From: Cyanobacteria bacterium UBA2566
Lineage (GTDB): Bacteria; Cyanobacteriota; Cyanobacteriia; Cyanobacteriales; Desertifilaceae
Direction of reading: 5' to 3'
Length of the DNA: 64,000 nt
Assembly (NCBI GenBank): GCA_002340255.1
Contig: DDLS01000118.1
Coordinates: 74,570 to 138,569, forward strand
The translations under genes and the position numbers were made by a program. The notes beneath the pieces were generated by a model. It was not told the origin of the DNA and searched no databases. It worked only from the letters and a program-made list of their open reading frames with translations. Of the stretch, positions 1 through 8,731 are shown piece after piece (position 1 is the stretch's first letter; each line of letters begins with the position of its first letter).

Positions 1-159
1 CATCTGATGTCTGACGGCAACTGGTACTCCACCCAGGAACTGGTAGACAAAATCAGCCATCGCTTCTCCGCCACCATGCATAGCTTGAAGCAACGCGGGT
101 ATCAGTTCGATAAGCGTCATGTGGAAAAGAATCAGTACGAATATCGGCTAATCCAGTAG
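1..159 (+). CDS. C-terminal fragment of a winged-helix (HTH) protein, cut by the window edge
   Basis: Frame 1 is open from the first base to a TAG stop at 157-159, giving 52 residues. The segment DGNWYSTQELVDKISHRF looks like a winged-helix recognition region (a helix with a T-x-E-L-x-D-K-I pattern), followed by a basic strand and the end QYEYRLIQ. The start lies outside the window, so the whole protein cannot be classified. It ends only 54 bp before the csc3 start on the same strand, so it may belong to the CRISPR-Cas transcription unit. Type I-D loci of other cyanobacteria carry a regulator at this place, but this fragment could equally be the end of an unrelated gene. Confidence 0.5.
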   Translation, partial: HLMSDGNWYSTQELVDKISHRFSATMHSLKQRGYQFDKRHVEKNQYEYRLIQ

Positions 160-213
160 GAAAAAGGCTCTTCCAGTAGCTTGTACAATAGTTAGTGTGA
201 TAACCAAGAAGTG

Positions 214-3200
214 ATGAATATGAGACAATTAGAACTAAAGCAGACTATTCAAGATTACATAGATATCGTTATTCCAGCTATGTATCACAAAAATTATCAT
301 CTGCTCCTGGCGAAAGGAGGGCCAGATTATCCTCATTTAGCTGAACAATCAATGCTCGGACATATTCTTAATGGAGCTTTTGGTTTATTCGAGATTATTA
401 AGTTTATTGAAGCTGAAAAAATATTCTGTTATGGCTTAAATCATTCAAGTATTCGTAAAGCTCTAGCTTTGTACAGTATTCACGATATCCATAAGTTTAA
501 CGACTTTCAAAAAATCGGCAATTCCGAATTTTCGATTCCTCTAGAAAGACTAGAGAAAGAATATGAAAATCTTAATTTAGTTGATTTTGCTGGTGAAGTA
601 GACGCACATTTGATGCGATCTGGAAATGTTAGTAAAAGAAGTACGCATCATGGAGATTTATTGCTTTCAAATGATGAGAATGGTAACTTGCTTTGGATTT
701 TAGTCAGAATTGCTGATACTATTGCATCGGTTACATCACCATCTGACTTGGTTTTTTCATTAGAAAACTATTTGAAAGATTTGGCTCCAGAATTTAGGAC
801 AAAATACAAACTTTATAGTCACGAATTAAAAGATATTAGAGGAGTCTTGACAAATTCAATACATACTGCTGTAAAAAATCATTTATGTCAAGAACTAGGT
901 TTTCAAGATATAGCCTATTTTTCAACAGGAACCTTATATATTGGAGTTAAACAGATTCATGATTTTTCGAGATCGGATTTAATCAACAAAATTGTAGATA
1001 ATGTTGTCAATAGTTTAAATCCATCGCCAGAAATGCTGAAGTCCGCAGCCAAAGAAGGGATACGAACTCAAAAATTTGATTTTGAAAAGTATGTATATAC
1101 TTTTTGTGACTTAGAAAATTTAATGCAAATTGCTTTAGAAATTACTAACAAAGCTGAACCCAAAAAGATCGATGAAGATATTAAAAAGATAGCAGAAAAA
1201 AAGAATGCTCCTCCAGATTGGAAAGAAACATTTCAAACTCGATTTTCTGTCATTTTAAATTCATCAAAATCTTTTCAGGAAAAATGGTCTTTAATAAGAC
1301 GATATTTTCTCTACTTAGATACTTCGTTGAAGCAACTGGTTCCAGATTTAGATAGAGTAGCTTGGTTTTGTGAAACTTTTAATGTACCTCAAGCAATTAT
1401 ATCTAACCTGAAAAATGATGAATTTTTATTTTCTAGTGGTGGACTTGGTAAATACATACTAATACCTGCATATCACTTTTTGAAAGGTTCTGATTTTAAG
1501 GAACGCTCCGCAGAATCTTATGATGATGCAACGGTAATGGAATTAGTTCACAAAAAAACTATCAATTCCCTACAAAAAATGGATATCAATAAGGGTAGGA
1601 ATCAAATTATTGCCGAACTTGGCTTTACTCCAGATTTAACTAAATATTTAGAGCAAAACCTAAATTTTTCTTGCGCCAGTGAAATCAATTTGAGTGACGA
1701 TGCAATATCAGGGTATAGCCGTCAAAAGAAGAAAAGTCATTCCAAAATTTGCTCGATTTGTAATCAATTTAGTGAATATACCCAAGAATTGAGAACGGGA
1801 GTTTTCGGAGACTCAGGACGGAATTTTTCTAACCGGGTTTTACCTGCAAAATCTATTGGTAAACTACGCCCTTGGTGTCCTATTTGTCATTTAGAATTCA
1901 TTATGCGTAAATTGATAGGTTTAGCTTTACCAAGCGGTGCTGATTACAATAGTTCTCGTCGTATTCATCTGTATGTACTGCCGACATTTTCCTTTACACC
2001 AGAATATGCAAAATTCTTGGATCGGATGTTACGTCCACTACGAGAAGTTACTGCTTTACCAATACGAGACTATGGAGAATCAGCACCGGGTTTTCCTAGA
2101 ATATGGTTGGAGCAAAGCAAACTTGATTCAGACTGGATCGATAGAGCGATCGATGTTTTCAATCGCGAAGCAGAACGAATTGCTCAAAAAAAGGGATATG
2201 TGGGCGAACGACTATTAATGGCAAAAAGCACTCTAGAATTTAAGGGTGAAGATGATGAAAACAATGACAGCATTCAAGAAAAAACAAAATTAAAGCTTCA
2301 ACCAAACTATTATTTAATTCCTTGGGAACATTCCGTAGGAGAAAGAGATGAAAATCCTCCCACTCGCACTGAAGCATGGGCAAAAGCAACATTCGCTGCA
2401 ACAGTAATTTTTAGTCTTACTAGCAGTCGGGTTTATGTTACCGAACTTCCTTACTTACCTGTTGCTAATCCTAACGAACTGAAAGCGACTATCACCCTAG
2501 ACTCACCCCCTGCAATTATTGCCAAATTACTCGGAAATGAACAAGATCCTAAATTAGCAAGTCGAGCGGATACAGTCAGTTTGTATGGAACAGAGTCAGG
2601 ACACAAAAATGGTTTAGAACGTGCTTTAGATTTATGTGCAGCTTTGTGGATGATTACCAGTTGCGTACATCGTCCTAAGTCTCAAAGCAAAGATAAGCAA
2701 ATTGCTGAACGATTAGGAGATGTGGTAGTTAATCAATTAGCAGGAGCGCATTTTTACAAAGAATATGGTCGTTTGAATGAGGATAAATCTCCGTTTCCTG
2801 TTCTGACAAAATCTTGTGAAATTTTACTAGAATATTTCGGAGGTGAACTTATGAATTTAGTCACAAAAATTGCTGAAAAATCATTAGAAATTCGTTTACC
2901 ATATCGTGATTATGGACGAGGAAAAGCACATAACTATGAGTTAGTTTTTCGGGAAGTTGTAGATGCAATGCGTTCTCCTTTTCGTTTAATTCCTGAATTG
3001 CGTCAAATGGCTTTAACTGGGGCGAAACCTTCCCCACAGGCAATTACTGAATTGAAGCAACAAGCTTCGGGAACTGTGCTTAAAGCGATGGAACGACGAC
3101 AAACAACTAAACGTGGCGATGGCTTTATTAATCCTTATCGTAATGATTTAGGAAAATTGGTAAGCGAATTGATCGATCTGGTGGTTGATGAAGTATTTCT

Positions 3201-3363
3201 GAGTAGAGCAGATAGTTCATTTGCTGAATTTTTGAAGCTCGAAAACAGTCTGGCTGATGGAATTTACTATTACACAGATAGACATATCAACGAAAAACGG
3301 GAAGAATACAAGGCGACTAAGCAGAAAGACAAAAATAATCCCGATATCGCAGAAATTGTTTAA
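214..3363 (+). CDS. csc3: CRISPR type I-D large subunit Csc3/Cas10d with HD nuclease domain
   Basis: This is the large subunit of the type I-D Cascade-like complex, which in this subtype also carries the HD nuclease that type I systems usually place on Cas3. An HD pair is visible near residues 91-92 (SIHDIHK) and an HH pair near 146-147 (THHGD). A zinc-binding knuckle is formed by CSIC near 514-517 and CPIC near 556-559. No GGDD-type cyclase motif was seen, as expected for Cas10d. About 1,050 residues is normal for the family. The reading frame opens with GTG-ATG-AAT-ATG at 211-222; I chose the first ATG, and the one at 220 is also possible. The gene is AT-rich and free of HIP1 octamers, unlike the rest of the window. 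Confidence 0.93.
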   Translation: MNMRQLELKQTIQDYIDIVIPAMYHKNYHLLLAKGGPDYPHLAEQSMLGHILNGAFGLFEIIKFIEAEKIFCYGLNHSSIRKALALYSIHDIHKFNDFQKIGNSEFSIPLERLEKEYENLNLVDFAGEVDAHLMRSGNVSKRSTHHGDLLLSNDENGNLLWILVRIADTIASVTSPSDLVFSLENYLKDLAPEFRTKYKLYSHELKDIRGVLTNSIHTAVKNHLCQELGFQDIAYFSTGTLYIGVKQIHDFSRSDLINKIVDNVVNSLNPSPEMLKSAAKEGIRTQKFDFEKYVYTFCDLENLMQIALEITNKAEPKKIDEDIKKIAEKKNAPPDWKETFQTRFSVILNSSKSFQEKWSLIRRYFLYLDTSLKQLVPDLDRVAWFCETFNVPQAIISNLKNDEFLFSSGGLGKYILIPAYHFLKGSDFKERSAESYDDATVMELVHKKTINSLQKMDINKGRNQIIAELGFTPDLTKYLEQNLNFSCASEINLSDDAISGYSRQKKKSHSKICSICNQFSEYTQELRTGVFGDSGRNFSNRVLPAKSIGKLRPWCPICHLEFIMRKLIGLALPSGADYNSSRRIHLYVLPTFSFTPEYAKFLDRMLRPLREVTALPIRDYGESAPGFPRIWLEQSKLDSDWIDRAIDVFNREAERIAQKKGYVGERLLMAKSTLEFKGEDDENNDSIQEKTKLKLQPNYYLIPWEHSVGERDENPPTRTEAWAKATFAATVIFSLTSSRVYVTELPYLPVANPNELKATITLDSPPAIIAKLLGNEQDPKLASRADTVSLYGTESGHKNGLERALDLCAALWMITSCVHRPKSQSKDKQIAERLGDVVVNQLAGAHFYKEYGRLNEDKSPFPVLTKSCEILLEYFGGELMNLVTKIAEKSLEIRLPYRDYGRGKAHNYELVFREVVDAMRSPFRLIPELRQMALTGAKPSPQAITELKQQASGTVLKAMERRQTTKRGDGFINPYRNDLGKLVSELIDLVVDEVFLSRADSSFAEFLKLENSLADGIYYYTDRHINEKREEYKATKQKDKNNPDIAEIV

Positions 3364-3405
3364 GCCATTGTCCAGAATTCACAAATTTTACTAGGAGACA
3401 GACCC

Positions 3406-4500
3406 ATGACTAACAACAATATTGCACAAATTGATTCTTTACAAGAGTATTCCAAATCCTTTGTCAGCAGCATTCCGAAAACACCAATGGGTAAATATGC
3501 AAGTATTATCATGCTGCGAGAAACAAAATCCTATGCAATTTTCACAACTGAAGGAGGACAACAACAAGATATTGAACGCACTCAAGCAGGATTAACGCAT
3601 TCTGATCCTATGGATCGACTGGTGATGTTTAAACGGAAACAGGTTGCACCAGAACGACGGACGGGAAAAGCTTTGATGCGGCAATATGGAGTGTTTCCTT
3701 ATGCAATGATTAATGACCGCGTAGTATATGGAGAAGAAGCCAAAAAGAAAGACAAGACTAAACGCAAAGATGACTGTTACCTTACAGCAGGATTATGCGG
3801 GCATTGTACTGATTGCATGACCTATGGTTACGCTGCAATTGAAGGAGAAGGTTCCCGCAGAAGTCGCGTGATGACTGACTCTTGCTTCAGCGTTCGTCCC
3901 TACGCTTTGATCCAAAAAGGCTTAAAATTTAATGTCATTGATGAAAAAAAACAAACTTCTAGCACAATCACAGAATATGATTACACTTCTCCTCAAGTCT
4001 TTCTTCCTGCGGTTGTCACAACTGTAGATTTAACAATGGATGAGTTTGTGTACATTCTGATTAACCTGATGCGGACAACTCGTTATGGGAAAGAGTCATC
4101 GCGACAGGGGTTTATGCGTAACCATATTCTGGCCGTTGCTTTTTCCGATATGGAATTATTTTCAAATTTAGAGTTCAGTCAATGTTTTTATGACGCTTTT
4201 GAAAGCGACACCAATATTGACTTACTCAAAGTATTTCTGTCCAAGAAAAATTTTGATGAACACGCTCCAGCAGTTATTCAAAATCTTACAGAAGATTTTA
4301 ACGGTCGCTTGCAAATTGTCACCAATAGTGACTATTTGGCAAAGTTTGGCAACAGTCAACCGACTAATTGGACAGATGGTCTTGATGTAATACTGAGTCA
4401 AACCCGCAATTTAAGTAAAGATGAATCATCTCTGACAGAATTTCTGCGCCAACTGAATACTCAGTCTGTCACCTTCGCTCGTGCAATTAATAACAAGTAA
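3406..4500 (+). CDS. csc2: CRISPR type I-D backbone protein Csc2/Cas7d
   Basis: This is the Cas7-like subunit that polymerises along the crRNA to form the backbone of the I-D complex. At 364 residues it has the family length. It carries a cysteine cluster (CGHCTDC near residue 130) and the segment LINLMRTTRYGKESSRQGF, both typical of Csc2. The start follows an AGGAG-like ribosome binding site (ctaggagacagaccc then ATG). It lies 42 bp after csc3 and 7 bp before the csc1 ATG, so it is certainly co-transcribed with them. Confidence 0.93.
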   Translation: MTNNNIAQIDSLQEYSKSFVSSIPKTPMGKYASIIMLRETKSYAIFTTEGGQQQDIERTQAGLTHSDPMDRLVMFKRKQVAPERRTGKALMRQYGVFPYAMINDRVVYGEEAKKKDKTKRKDDCYLTAGLCGHCTDCMTYGYAAIEGEGSRRSRVMTDSCFSVRPYALIQKGLKFNVIDEKKQTSSTITEYDYTSPQVFLPAVVTTVDLTMDEFVYILINLMRTTRYGKESSRQGFMRNHILAVAFSDMELFSNLEFSQCFYDAFESDTNIDLLKVFLSKKNFDEHAPAVIQNLTEDFNGRLQIVTNSDYLAKFGNSQPTNWTDGLDVILSQTRNLSKDESSLTEFLRQLNTQSVTFARAINNK

Positions 4501-4507
4501 TAAAAAT

Positions 4508-5272
4508 ATGGATATTTACCGAGCAAAATTAGCAGCAATGGATTATATTTTCTTCGCCACTACTGAGCGAGGAAAAGTTTATGAAACGGGAGCATATATC
4601 CATAATTATGCGTTGTCTTATGCTATGGGATTAGCAAGGTCGTCCTATTTTCATCAAGCCCAAGAACCAGAATATCAACAAGACTTAGAACCTCTCAATC
4701 AATTGGGAATTTACTTAACCCCTGCACGACCATTAGAAATCTCCTATCGCCTAATTCAATGGAATACAATTCAGGAAGCTTATGGTTTCCCGAAAAAAGA
4801 ACGCAATATTGGTTATCCTGACTGGGGTTTTGCTCGTGTAATTAGGCCAGGTAGCACTTTTGAGTTTTATGTGGCGATCGCCGATCCAACTGCTCTTGAG
4901 AAGTTTCCTAATCTTGATAATTTCTTAACCAATAAAGGTTACATTCGTTTAGGAAAATTTATGGGTAAAGCATGTCTGAAATTTCAAAAAGCTGCAAAAG
5001 TTGAAGAAAAACAGGGTAATTTTGATGCTCTAATTACTAAAGAGCGAGGTCGTATAGAACCGTTATTACTCAATTGGCGCGATATTGCAATCGATCCAAT
5101 TGTCTGTGATATTTACCCATCAACACTACCAACTCGCCTGATTGCCAATCCTAGATATGAGAATAGTAAGCACTATTTAGTTGAATTTGCAGAAGAGGAT
5201 AAAATAGTGCTTCCTGGTAATATGAGTTTTATTGCGCGATCGCTAACCCCTAAAAAAGGCAGAAAGAAATGA
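4508..5272 (+). CDS. csc1: CRISPR type I-D Csc1/Cas5d
   Basis: This is the Cas5-like subunit that holds the 5' handle of the crRNA. The ATG at 4508 starts MDIYRAKLAAMDYIFFATTERGKV-like sequence, a typical Csc1 beginning. An in-frame GTG at 4481 lies inside csc2 and is less likely. The product is 254 residues. The stop overlaps the start of cas3 by 4 bp (ATGA), showing translational coupling. Two HIP1 octamers occur in this gene (near 4876 and 5237), although its flanking effector genes have almost none. Recognition rests on sequence resemblance and on the conserved order csc3-csc2-csc1-cas3. Confidence 0.9.
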   Translation: MDIYRAKLAAMDYIFFATTERGKVYETGAYIHNYALSYAMGLARSSYFHQAQEPEYQQDLEPLNQLGIYLTPARPLEISYRLIQWNTIQEAYGFPKKERNIGYPDWGFARVIRPGSTFEFYVAIADPTALEKFPNLDNFLTNKGYIRLGKFMGKACLKFQKAAKVEEKQGNFDALITKERGRIEPLLLNWRDIAIDPIVCDIYPSTLPTRLIANPRYENSKHYLVEFAEEDKIVLPGNMSFIARSLTPKKGRKK

Positions 5273-7365
5273 TTAATGTTAATATTTTACCGGTTGCATT
5301 AGACCAAGTAAAAACTGATGAATGGTTAGCAGGTAAGCATCCATACCACTATCAGTGGAATGCTTACAAGTTAATATCTGAAGCATTCAAATCAAACCAA
5401 ACATTATGTTTATTTCTGATTACTCCCACAGGTAGCGGAAAAACATTAACATCTTATGCTTACAGCATGAACACGGGAAAACCAATGTTTGGCGTTTATC
5501 CTACGAATGAGCTATTAGCAGATCAGGAAAGAACTCTAATCGAGGAATATGAAAAATTTGGTAGTAATAGAGTCATCCGAGTAGATAGCAAGGCACTCGA
5601 TCAATGGCAAATCGATCTAGAACTAAAACGTCATAGTCAGACGCTGGAAACTCTGTTAAATTACAAACCAGTTTTACTAACTAATCCAGACATTTTATTT
5701 TATGTTGTGTTTGGACTATATCCTAAAATTCACAGCTTACGGCAAAGACTTTGGGAATTGGTGGGTAGTTACCGTTTGTTTGCCTTTGATGAATTTCATC
5801 TCTACAATGTCAAACAACAAGCAGATACAGCATATTTTGTTGGAGCTTCAAATGCAATTAATTCTAATGTTGGACGAGTGTTCATTTTTGCTTCAGCAAC
5901 TCCCAACTTAGAAATGGTAAATTTGCTTCGCGACAAATTAGGGTTGTGGGTAGAAGTCGTTGAGTCTCATCCATCAGATAGTTCTAACGCTAGAATTATC
6001 GCTCATCCCGTCAATCTGAAATTAGTCCCTGCCGAATTAAGTCGTTGGCAAGGATTACAAGCATTAGATGAATCATTTGACCAAATTGAATCGTTTCACA
6101 AACAATATTCTGATGCTCGTTACGTTGCAATTTTTGATTCGGTAGCAGCAGCTATTGGTGCAGCCAAACGTTTTAGAAATGCCTTTGATTTTGACTTAGT
6201 TGGAGAAGTTCATGGTTTAAGTTCTACTACGATGCGTCAGGAAGCATTAGTTAAAAAAGTGACTGTCGGCACATCAACTATAGAAGTAGGAGTGGATTTT
6301 AAAAATAAATTTGAAAAAGATTTTCTAACTTTAGAGGCTCGAACTAGCAGTCAATTTATTCAACGATTTGGACGTATTGCTAGACATCATAAGTCATTAT
6401 CTATTCCTAATGAAGTTTTGGCATTAGTCCCTAGATATGTCTATAGCTTTTTAGCTGAAAAAACACAATCTAAGACTACTCTTACACGAGATAAGTTACG
6501 AAAAATTATTGAAGAAGCTTATCATCAACCTCAAGATTTTAAAGGTTACTTAGCTAAACACGCTTGTGTAGAAATGATTGAAGCGACTAACTTAGTATTA
6601 GGAATGTTTCAACCAGATACTCAACCTCGGATTAAAGAAGAAATCACTAAAGTTATTGAGAACTTAACGGGAAAAAATTACTCTGAAGCACAAACAGAGC
6701 GAAGCAAATACGAAGATGAATTGATTTTGAAGCCATTGCTAACATTTCGAGGTAATGGTTTTGAAGCAGCGATCATTGACAATCGACATGAAGATATAGG
6801 TTTTCCTGTCAAGCGATATAATTTGATTTTTCTATTACGTCGGGGTATTTTTCAAGAATTAGATGAAGAAACTTTTATGGCAACTTTAGACAATATTGAA
6901 ACAGAAAAATTAGAGTGGTTTTATGATGTAGAAAGGGAAAAGCAATTTGCCAAACTTATTAAATCATCACCACAAGAATTACTTGGTGTTTATAGCTTTT
7001 TAAAATTAACTGAATTAATAGATGATAGTGAAAAAACTAGACAAGTATGGTTTGAAATTCCAGAAGAAAATATTACTGGAAAAGTTGTCAAGGTTACTAC
7101 CTTCAAAGATTTAGAAATCAAAACTAATCCCCGAATACCAACGCGGTTACTTCAACGAACCATAAATCGGAAAAACTTTGTCGCATGGATAATAGATAGT
7201 CATCCACAAGCTATTAAGTTAGGTCGTGCATTACCACCTTTATTTGAGATTTATGAATTAAAAATTATTCAACCAGGGGGTAGACCGAGGTCTCAATCAT
7301 GGAGTATTGCTTTTAATCAAGATGCTTTCTTTTTAGATAGCTTATATTGGAATCTAAAAAAATGA
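5269..7365 (+). CDS. cas3: CRISPR type I-D helicase Cas3 (Cas3', no HD domain)
   Basis: This is the superfamily-2 DNA helicase of the interference step. Walker A is TPTGSGKT (residues about 52-59), motif II is DEFH (174-177), motif III is SAT (209-211), and motif VI is in QFIQRFGRIARHH. No HD phosphohydrolase motif is present; in type I-D that nuclease is carried by Csc3, so the pair makes one functional set. At 698 residues it fits Cas3' of this subtype. It begins within the csc1 stop codon. The gene is the end of the AT-rich effector block, and an 18-bp palindrome follows 52 bp downstream. Confidence 0.93.
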   Translation: MINVNILPVALDQVKTDEWLAGKHPYHYQWNAYKLISEAFKSNQTLCLFLITPTGSGKTLTSYAYSMNTGKPMFGVYPTNELLADQERTLIEEYEKFGSNRVIRVDSKALDQWQIDLELKRHSQTLETLLNYKPVLLTNPDILFYVVFGLYPKIHSLRQRLWELVGSYRLFAFDEFHLYNVKQQADTAYFVGASNAINSNVGRVFIFASATPNLEMVNLLRDKLGLWVEVVESHPSDSSNARIIAHPVNLKLVPAELSRWQGLQALDESFDQIESFHKQYSDARYVAIFDSVAAAIGAAKRFRNAFDFDLVGEVHGLSSTTMRQEALVKKVTVGTSTIEVGVDFKNKFEKDFLTLEARTSSQFIQRFGRIARHHKSLSIPNEVLALVPRYVYSFLAEKTQSKTTLTRDKLRKIIEEAYHQPQDFKGYLAKHACVEMIEATNLVLGMFQPDTQPRIKEEITKVIENLTGKNYSEAQTERSKYEDELILKPLLTFRGNGFEAAIIDNRHEDIGFPVKRYNLIFLLRRGIFQELDEETFMATLDNIETEKLEWFYDVEREKQFAKLIKSSPQELLGVYSFLKLTELIDDSEKTRQVWFEIPEENITGKVVKVTTFKDLEIKTNPRIPTRLLQRTINRKNFVAWIIDSHPQAIKLGRALPPLFEIYELKIIQPGGRPRSQSWSIAFNQDAFFLDSLYWNLKK

Positions 7366-7416
7366 AATATTAATATGCTAGTCTACAAATCTTGATTAAA
7401 ATTCATACAAAACACA

Positions 7417-7434
7417 AAAATACACTTGTATTTT
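7417..7434. promoter_or_regulatory. Perfect 8-bp inverted repeat, operator- or terminator-like
   Basis: The sequence AAAATACA-CT-TGTATTTT is a perfect dyad with a 2-bp centre. It sits in the 89-bp gap between cas3 and the first nuclease-like ORF. The right arm ends in TTTT, so it could be a weak terminator of the effector operon. It could also be a repressor site for the downstream unit. It lies exactly where base composition changes. Confidence 0.4.
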
Positions 7435-7454
7435 CTAAGGCATGTATATAAAAA

Positions 7455-8060
7455 ATGAAAATCCTAGATCCCAATCAATCTTACACTTTTAGCCAGATCG
7501 TTGACCTAAACATTGATCCCCAAGATTTAGCAGAAGAATTTGGTTATTCTTTAGAAAGATTGCGCCTAGATCTCCGGCAATACTCAGGAGAACTGAATCT
7601 TCTGGAACAAACGCGATCGCGCATTCAACAGAGCTTGCCCCACATCAGCTTAACTACCGAAACCTCCCGTCGCCAAGTCCTGGTTTCTCCAGTCCTTTTA
7701 GACCTAGTTCGGTACACCAAATCTTGCCTACGCATTGAATACCCCTTAAGAGTTAAGCCACTGCAAGGGATTCTAGATTATTTGCTCAGAACCGAAAGTC
7801 ACTTATTAGTCCTAGAAGCCAAAAAAGAAGATGTCAACCGTGGCTTTACACAACTGATGGCTAAAATGATTGCCCTCGATCGCTGGGAAAAGACACCCAA
7901 CCAGCCGATCTTGATTGGTGCAGTTACCACAGGTTTCATCTGGAAATTTGGGCGCTTAGATCGGGAGCAAAAACACTTCCAGGAAGGGTTAGACAGTTAT
8001 CGAGTTTTAGAAGATATAGAACCGCTCTTACGCATCCTCATTCACACTCTTATACCCTAA
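7455..8060 (+). CDS. PD-(D/E)xK nuclease-like protein, paralogue 1, inside the I-D cas locus
   Basis: This 201-residue protein resembles small cyanobacterial hypothetical proteins with a restriction-endonuclease-like fold. The candidate active site is D108 (GILDYLL), E121 and K123 (VLEAKKE), with Q133 after it. The later motif GAVTTGFIWKF is shared with the next gene. Residues 11-55 form an N-terminal extension not found in the neighbour. The acidic residue in the region corresponding to SEFLIAP of the neighbour is missing here (SRRQVLVSP). It is not a standard cas gene. It lies between cas3 and cas6, 7 bp ahead of its paralogue, so the two are co-transcribed. The function is unknown; nuclease activity is inferred from the motif only. 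Confidence 0.7.
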   Translation: MKILDPNQSYTFSQIVDLNIDPQDLAEEFGYSLERLRLDLRQYSGELNLLEQTRSRIQQSLPHISLTTETSRRQVLVSPVLLDLVRYTKSCLRIEYPLRVKPLQGILDYLLRTESHLLVLEAKKEDVNRGFTQLMAKMIALDRWEKTPNQPILIGAVTTGFIWKFGRLDREQKHFQEGLDSYRVLEDIEPLLRILIHTLIP

Positions 8061-8067
8061 TTTTACT

Positions 8068-8691
8068 ATGGCTTATAGTAACTTCACCACCCTGGAAAGC
8101 GTGCAAACCCATCTCGATCTGCAACTGGAAGAAGATCGTAATTTGTTTACCGATATTCCAGAAATTATGCCGTCTGACTATCTCCAGCAAACTTTAGAGG
8201 AATACTTACCGTTAGCGACGGCGATCAATACGGAAAAAGCGCGATCGGAATTCTTAATTGCGCCCATTTTAGCCGAAGTTCGCCGCCAAATTAATGCTCA
8301 AATTAGCCTATTTTCAGGGACGGAATTTGATGTGGATAAAGACCGAGGACTTTCCGGTTACTGCGACTATATTCTCAGTTGCTCCCCCGAACAATACTTT
8401 ATCCGCACTCCCATTATTACCATTGTCGAAGCCAAAAATGAAAATATCAAAGGTGGACTCGGACAATGCATTGCTACCATGGTTGCCGCTCAACTGTTTA
8501 ATCAACGGCAAAATCAACCCTTACCCGCTATTTATGGTGCTGTTTCCACCGGAACCGTTTGGAAATTCTTGACACTCAAAAATAACCTCGCTTCCATCGA
8601 TCGCCAAGAATACTATATCAACCAGATCGATAAAATCCTCGGCATCCTCCTCCATCCCATCCAAACCTATCTCAGCACCCAACATCCCTAA
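8068..8691 (+). CDS. PD-(D/E)xK nuclease-like protein, paralogue 2, inside the I-D cas locus
   Basis: This 207-residue protein has the fuller version of the motif set: E61 (SEFLIAP), D100 (GYCDYIL), E121 and K123 (IVEAKNE) and Q133 (GLGQC). That order matches E-D-ExK-Q of PD-(D/E)xK nucleases. GAVSTGTVWKFL follows, aligned with GAVTTGFIWKF of the preceding gene at nearly the same residue numbers. The pair therefore arose by duplication and divergence. Base composition matches the downstream cas6-cas2 block rather than the effector genes. A heptamer repeat begins directly at the stop codon. Substrate and role are unknown; a stand-alone housekeeping family protein that happened to insert here is the alternative. 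Confidence 0.7.
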   Translation: MAYSNFTTLESVQTHLDLQLEEDRNLFTDIPEIMPSDYLQQTLEEYLPLATAINTEKARSEFLIAPILAEVRRQINAQISLFSGTEFDVDKDRGLSGYCDYILSCSPEQYFIRTPIITIVEAKNENIKGGLGQCIATMVAAQLFNQRQNQPLPAIYGAVSTGTVWKFLTLKNNLASIDRQEYYINQIDKILGILLHPIQTYLSTQHP

Positions 8692-8726
8692 TTTTGAATT
8701 TTGAATTTTGAATTTTGAATTTTGAA
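8692..8726 (+). repeat. Heptamer tandem repeat TTTTGAA x5
   Basis: Five exact copies of TTTTGAA fill the gap between the second nuclease-like ORF and cas6. They start at the base after the TAA stop and end 5 bp before the cas6 ATG, so the tract replaces a normal ribosome binding site. This is a short tandemly repeated repetitive (STRR) element of the kind common in cyanobacteria. Confidence 0.9.
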
Positions 8727-8731
8727 TTGAC

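Noticed and set aside
8294..8572. Open frames inside the second nuclease-like gene and similar frames inside cas6, cas4 and cas1
   Set aside because: They lie out of frame with well-supported genes and show no independent start signals.
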